Translations under genes and position numbers: made by a program
Source: Theodoxus fluviatilis
Lineage: Eukaryota; Mollusca; Gastropoda; Cycloneritida; Neritidae
DNA: 64,000 nt
Reading direction: 5' to 3'
Assembly: GCA_034096865.1 (NCBI GenBank)
Contig: JAWQFJ010001318.1
Location: forward strand, 215,001 to 279,000
The notes under the pieces: model-generated
The model's database searches: none
Told to the model about the DNA's origin: nothing
What the model saw: only the letters and a program-made list of their open reading frames with translations
Shown: piece by piece, positions 62,051 to 64,000 of the stretch
Position numbering within the stretch: the stretch's first letter is position 1
Layout: each line of letters begins with the position of its first letter

Positions 62051-64000
62051 GTAAGGGGAGGCCACTCCGCATAGCATTGTCCTGCATGGCCTGCATGGTC
62101 TTCGTTAGCCGCTGTTGGTCGTTTTGTTTTTCTCTCTGTGGATGGACTGGACTGGACTGGATTGGATTGGATGCCATTGTTGTGTTGTGGACCCTCATGC
62201 AGTAGTGGGTGGTTGTCCATCTGTGTGTAACTGTTTTTTTCAATCTTCCCACTTTTGATATTGCACATGAAAGAATTTGTAGGTAGGGATTACTCTTGAT
62301 TGGAGGTCAGCCCAAGAGGGTGAAGCTATGCCTCTAAATGGTCATTGTTTGAACTGGATGCATGGAATACTGGTGGCAGGAGAGGACTGGTTTTGATGAG
62401 TGTTGCAGTCCTTGGTTGTAGCATTGCCATAATCATATCAATATGACCATTTTTAGACCAGCTTTTACACTGGTCAAGAGCAGCAGATTTATTTACTGAC
62501 CACGATTTTGAGTTGTGAAATATTTCAATTGCTCTTTTAAAATCAATTAATTTTGCTAATGGCTGTATATTTTGCAAAATTATGTAGCCTAATTTCCCCT
62601 AAAGTTGATAACTGGCACATGCAGTTTTACATGTATTTGACTTTTCCCCCCAACTTCCCAATTTGAAAAAGATTGAGATGTATTGGGCATTTTGATTTTC
62701 CTTTGACCAGGAATCGACCATTAGAGCCTGTTTACATGGTACCTAGGCAGTCTGTTTGCACAAACCTAGGCACATACAGGTACTTTTTTCTGTTTACTGC
62801 ATTCCAGTTCTTTTTCCTATTGTCCCCCTGCCAAATGCAAGCATGACACATCAAAATATTTTCTTTTACATTCCCCCTGATTGATTTTGCCACTTGTTAT
62901 TTTACCTCAACTAACTGCTGTACCCAGTCTTCTTGATAATGTCCAGCTTGGTTTTCCTTTCTACCCCCCACCCCCCATCCCTGATTTTTGTCCTTCTATT
63001 CATGACCCTGGGCCTAATGTGGCTGGACTGAGGGTGTGCACCCACCCCCCTTTTGGATGTACAAGTATGCACCAGCCACTGCTCTTTCTCTGTAAGCCAC
63101 TCCTGTGTTGACGTCCCATGTGTGACGCCCATGTGGTTTGCTCCTTCATTCCCCGTGCAAATGCTGATCAAGAAGATGTGGTACAAGTTTTGGGGGATAT
63201 GTTGACATAACCCACATTTTATTATATTTTGCTAACACACTACTTTTCATTATGTGAATTCCAATTGTAATCTGAGTAGGAAAAAAAAGTTGACGTAAAT
63301 GTACTGCATTTGTGTATGTATTTGCTTTTTGCTCCATGATATTGTACAAGCTGTTGTACTTGTGACTCTGGGATGAACACTGCACTTTTAGACCCATGTT
63401 GTTTCTTTCTTGCCATATTCAGTGAATTGTTCAAGGAAAAGTTCAGTACTCTCCAGCATTCACTCATGTATTGATACTCAAGCCAGTGTGATTGAATCAT
63501 AGGCTTCTCAGCAGTTAGAGCAAAATAGTAGTTTTGTAGCAACGATGGGCATGGCATTAAGCCTTGGTCATGCTACATGTCGAGTGATGTTTGGATTCCA
63601 TCTCCAGAGATTACATACATGAGGCACTCAACACATGTAACTAAACATGTCAGACAAGGTGTATTCCATAACAACCCTTGAACTTACACTAAACGCATGC
63701 CTTCCTGGAGAATGCTATGGAGAAGTGCATAGGCTAAAATTGCTCTTATCAGCTGTAGAAATAGAGTTAAACAGAGAGGGACATTTTTATTATTATTTTA
63801 ATGATATGGTTAACTTACTGTATCCATCTTATGTTCCTAACCCTGAGCGAAAATCCTACAATTAGATCAATCAAAGTTTTCTGTTTACTCACTGCATTCA
63901 AAATTGCATTGTAGGAAAAGAAGAGGACTGCTTTAAAAAAATAAAAGACATGCTTAACACCATCTGAAATATTGATATGTTTGTTAGGTGATGGAGTAAG
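62051..64000. other. DLG intron, no further exon seen
   Basis: AT-rich sequence with an actggactggactggattgg pentamer run at 62148-62170. The PDZ3 exon (expected to hold GLGFNIVGG) is absent. Confidence 0.5.

Overview
The window is animal nuclear DNA: genes are split by spliceosomal introns, coding density is below 3 %, and microsatellites, minisatellites and decayed transposons fill most of it. A discs-large gene, a secreted DUF4773 protein, L2/CR1-type LINE relics and TGACCTT-rich dispersed repeats together suggest a lophotrochozoan, most likely a marine gastropod mollusc. The species is an inference; the sequence carries no definitive marker. There is one 22-base assembly gap (51379-51400).

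Three genes are supported. (1) A discs-large (DLG/SAP97/PSD-95) MAGUK gene runs on the + strand through the whole window. Five exons (8575-8677, 20243-20309, 58404-58540, 59548-59683, 61960-62050) join in phase and encode the end of PDZ1, the linker, all of PDZ2 and the start of the PDZ2-PDZ3 linker. Upstream (start of PDZ1) and downstream (PDZ3, SH3, GK) exons are not seen here. (2) Inside the 38-kb intron that splits the GLGF loop of PDZ2 lies a four-exon minus-strand gene for a small secreted cysteine-rich DUF4773-like protein (42902 to 32281). (3) Divergent from it, 236 bases away, is a + strand gene for a secreted Fe/Mn superoxide dismutase-like protein (43139 onward). Three firm exons and one doubtful one are seen; the exon for the last two metal ligands was not found. 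The shared interval carries two adjacent GTCACGTGAC palindromes.

Layout: 1-8.5 kb minisatellites, a LINE relic and CT-rich simple repeats; 8.6-20.3 kb DLG exons and intron with a MITE-like element and a 5'-truncated LINE; 20.3-29 kb purine-rich simple repeats and a 46-bp and a 25-bp minisatellite; 29.7-42.9 kb the DUF4773 gene with a 3.2-kb 27-bp array; 43.1-49.8 kb the SOD-like gene with 33-bp, 28-bp, 57-bp and about 75-bp arrays; 50-57 kb a piggyBac relic, the gap, TGACCTT-rich repeats and GT/CA blocks; 58.3-64 kb DLG PDZ2 exons and introns.

The most unusual pattern is that many minisatellites begin exactly at exon-intron junctions and carry copies of the adjacent splice site plus a few exon bases. 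This is seen at one DLG donor, one DLG acceptor, two DUF4773 acceptors, and both the acceptor and donor of SOD-like exon 3. Several units have lengths divisible by three (27, 33, 27/42), so alternative use of a repeated splice site would add peptide units in frame. Tandem growth thus appears seeded at splice junctions, and could feed exon extension.
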